Part shown: positions 5,330 to 5,639 of the stretch, in pieces
How the letters are laid out: the number at the start of each line of letters is the position of its first letter
Position numbering within the stretch: the first letter of the stretch is position 1
NCBI GenBank assembly: GCA_017620875.1
Contig: JAGAUH010000215.1
Span: 1-5,639 of the forward strand
Length of the DNA: 5,639 bases
Direction of reading: 5' to 3'
Source of the DNA: Clostridia bacterium
GTDB lineage: Bacteria > Bacillota > Clostridia > Christensenellales > Borkfalkiaceae
The notes under the pieces: model-generated
Told to the model about the DNA's origin: nothing
Databases searched by the model: none
What the model saw: the letters and a program-made list of their open reading frames with translations, nothing else
Program-made: the position numbers and the translations under genes

Positions 5330-5639
5330 TAATAAAAACTTTATGAAAGAACTATCAGAATTATTAAATAGTAAAAAGTTAGAAGAAACCATAAAAGAAG
5401 TTTCTTCTTTTAAGCGTGCAATTATATCTTTAAACAAAGCGTTAGATAAACTGCAAAAAGATATAACTAACAAGGCAAACGCACCTTTAGAGCCAGAAGA
5501 AGTTAAGGTAGAAGAAACTCCAAAATCAATTAAAAAGGTAAAAGAGCCTAAGGTAGAAGTAGTAGAAGAACCTATTATAGAAGTGGTAGAAGAAGTTGTC
5601 GTTAAAGAAGAACCTACTACTATAGAAGTAGTTCAAGAA
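5322..5639 (+). CDS. infB: Probable translation initiation factor IF2, N-terminal extension only (cut by window end)
   Basis: The frame runs open from ATG 5322 to the end of the window, 106 codons, and is cut 3'. It directly follows ylxQ with an 8-base overlap and a perfect Shine-Dalgarno, exactly where infB sits in Firmicutes. The visible part holds no GTPase domain. Residues 1-50 are helical and charged (MADNKNFMKELSELL..., then LNKALDKLQKDI). Residues 55-106 are low-complexity, rich in Glu, Val, Lys and Pro, with repeated VEVVEE (78-83), IEVVEE (86-91) and IEVVQE (101-106). IF2 proteins often carry such acidic or basic low-complexity N-terminal regions. The usual N-terminal IF2 subdomain (VYELAKEL type) is not seen here and may come later. 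The name therefore rests on synteny more than on sequence. Confidence 0.8.
   Translation, partial: MADNKNFMKELSELLNSKKLEETIKEVSSFKRAIISLNKALDKLQKDITNKANAPLEPEEVKVEETPKSIKKVKEPKVEVVEEPIIEVVEEVVVKEEPTTIEVVQE

Noticed and set aside
1..5639. Insertion sequence, phage, CRISPR or defence system
   Set aside because: All genes belong to a conserved housekeeping cluster, with no direct repeat arrays, transposase motifs or change in base composition.

Overview
The window looks like chromosomal DNA of a low-GC (mid-to-upper 30s % by eye), AT-rich Firmicutes bacterium, most likely an uncultured member of the Clostridia. All real genes are on the + strand and tightly packed, mostly with TAA stops and with two TTG starts. 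The gene order ispG - (polC locus) - rimP - nusA - ylxR - ylxQ - infB is the classic Firmicutes arrangement. I see no mobile element, CRISPR array, tRNA or rRNA, and no gene-free stretch longer than about 110 bases.

Left block (1-3092): the 3' two thirds of coaX (type III pantothenate kinase), a complete ispG (MEP-pathway isoprenoid synthesis), and a 509-residue gene in the place normally held by polC. The spacing is one base and then an 11-base overlap, so the three are probably co-transcribed.

The 509-residue protein is the main oddity. It keeps the PolC N-terminal domain, the OB fold and an intact DEDDh 3'-5' exonuclease. It lacks both halves of the PHP domain that normally flank the exonuclease, and the whole polymerase region of about 850 residues. 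The linker that replaces the first PHP half carries QLDMF, a very good match to the bacterial sliding-clamp-binding motif. My inference is a stand-alone, clamp-tethered proofreading exonuclease descended from PolC, which implies that the replicative polymerase is encoded elsewhere.

Middle (3081-3183): a near-consensus sigma-A promoter with an extended -10 element straddles the stop codon of the PolC-like gene. A short leader follows, filled by two adjacent stem-loops, and then the rimP ribosome-binding site.

Right block (3184-5639): rimP, nusA, rnpM (ylxR), ylxQ and the start of what is almost certainly infB, with gaps or overlaps of +12, -1, -4 and -8 bases. This is the ribosome maturation / transcription elongation / translation initiation operon. 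The window ends inside the low-complexity N-terminal extension of the IF2-like protein.
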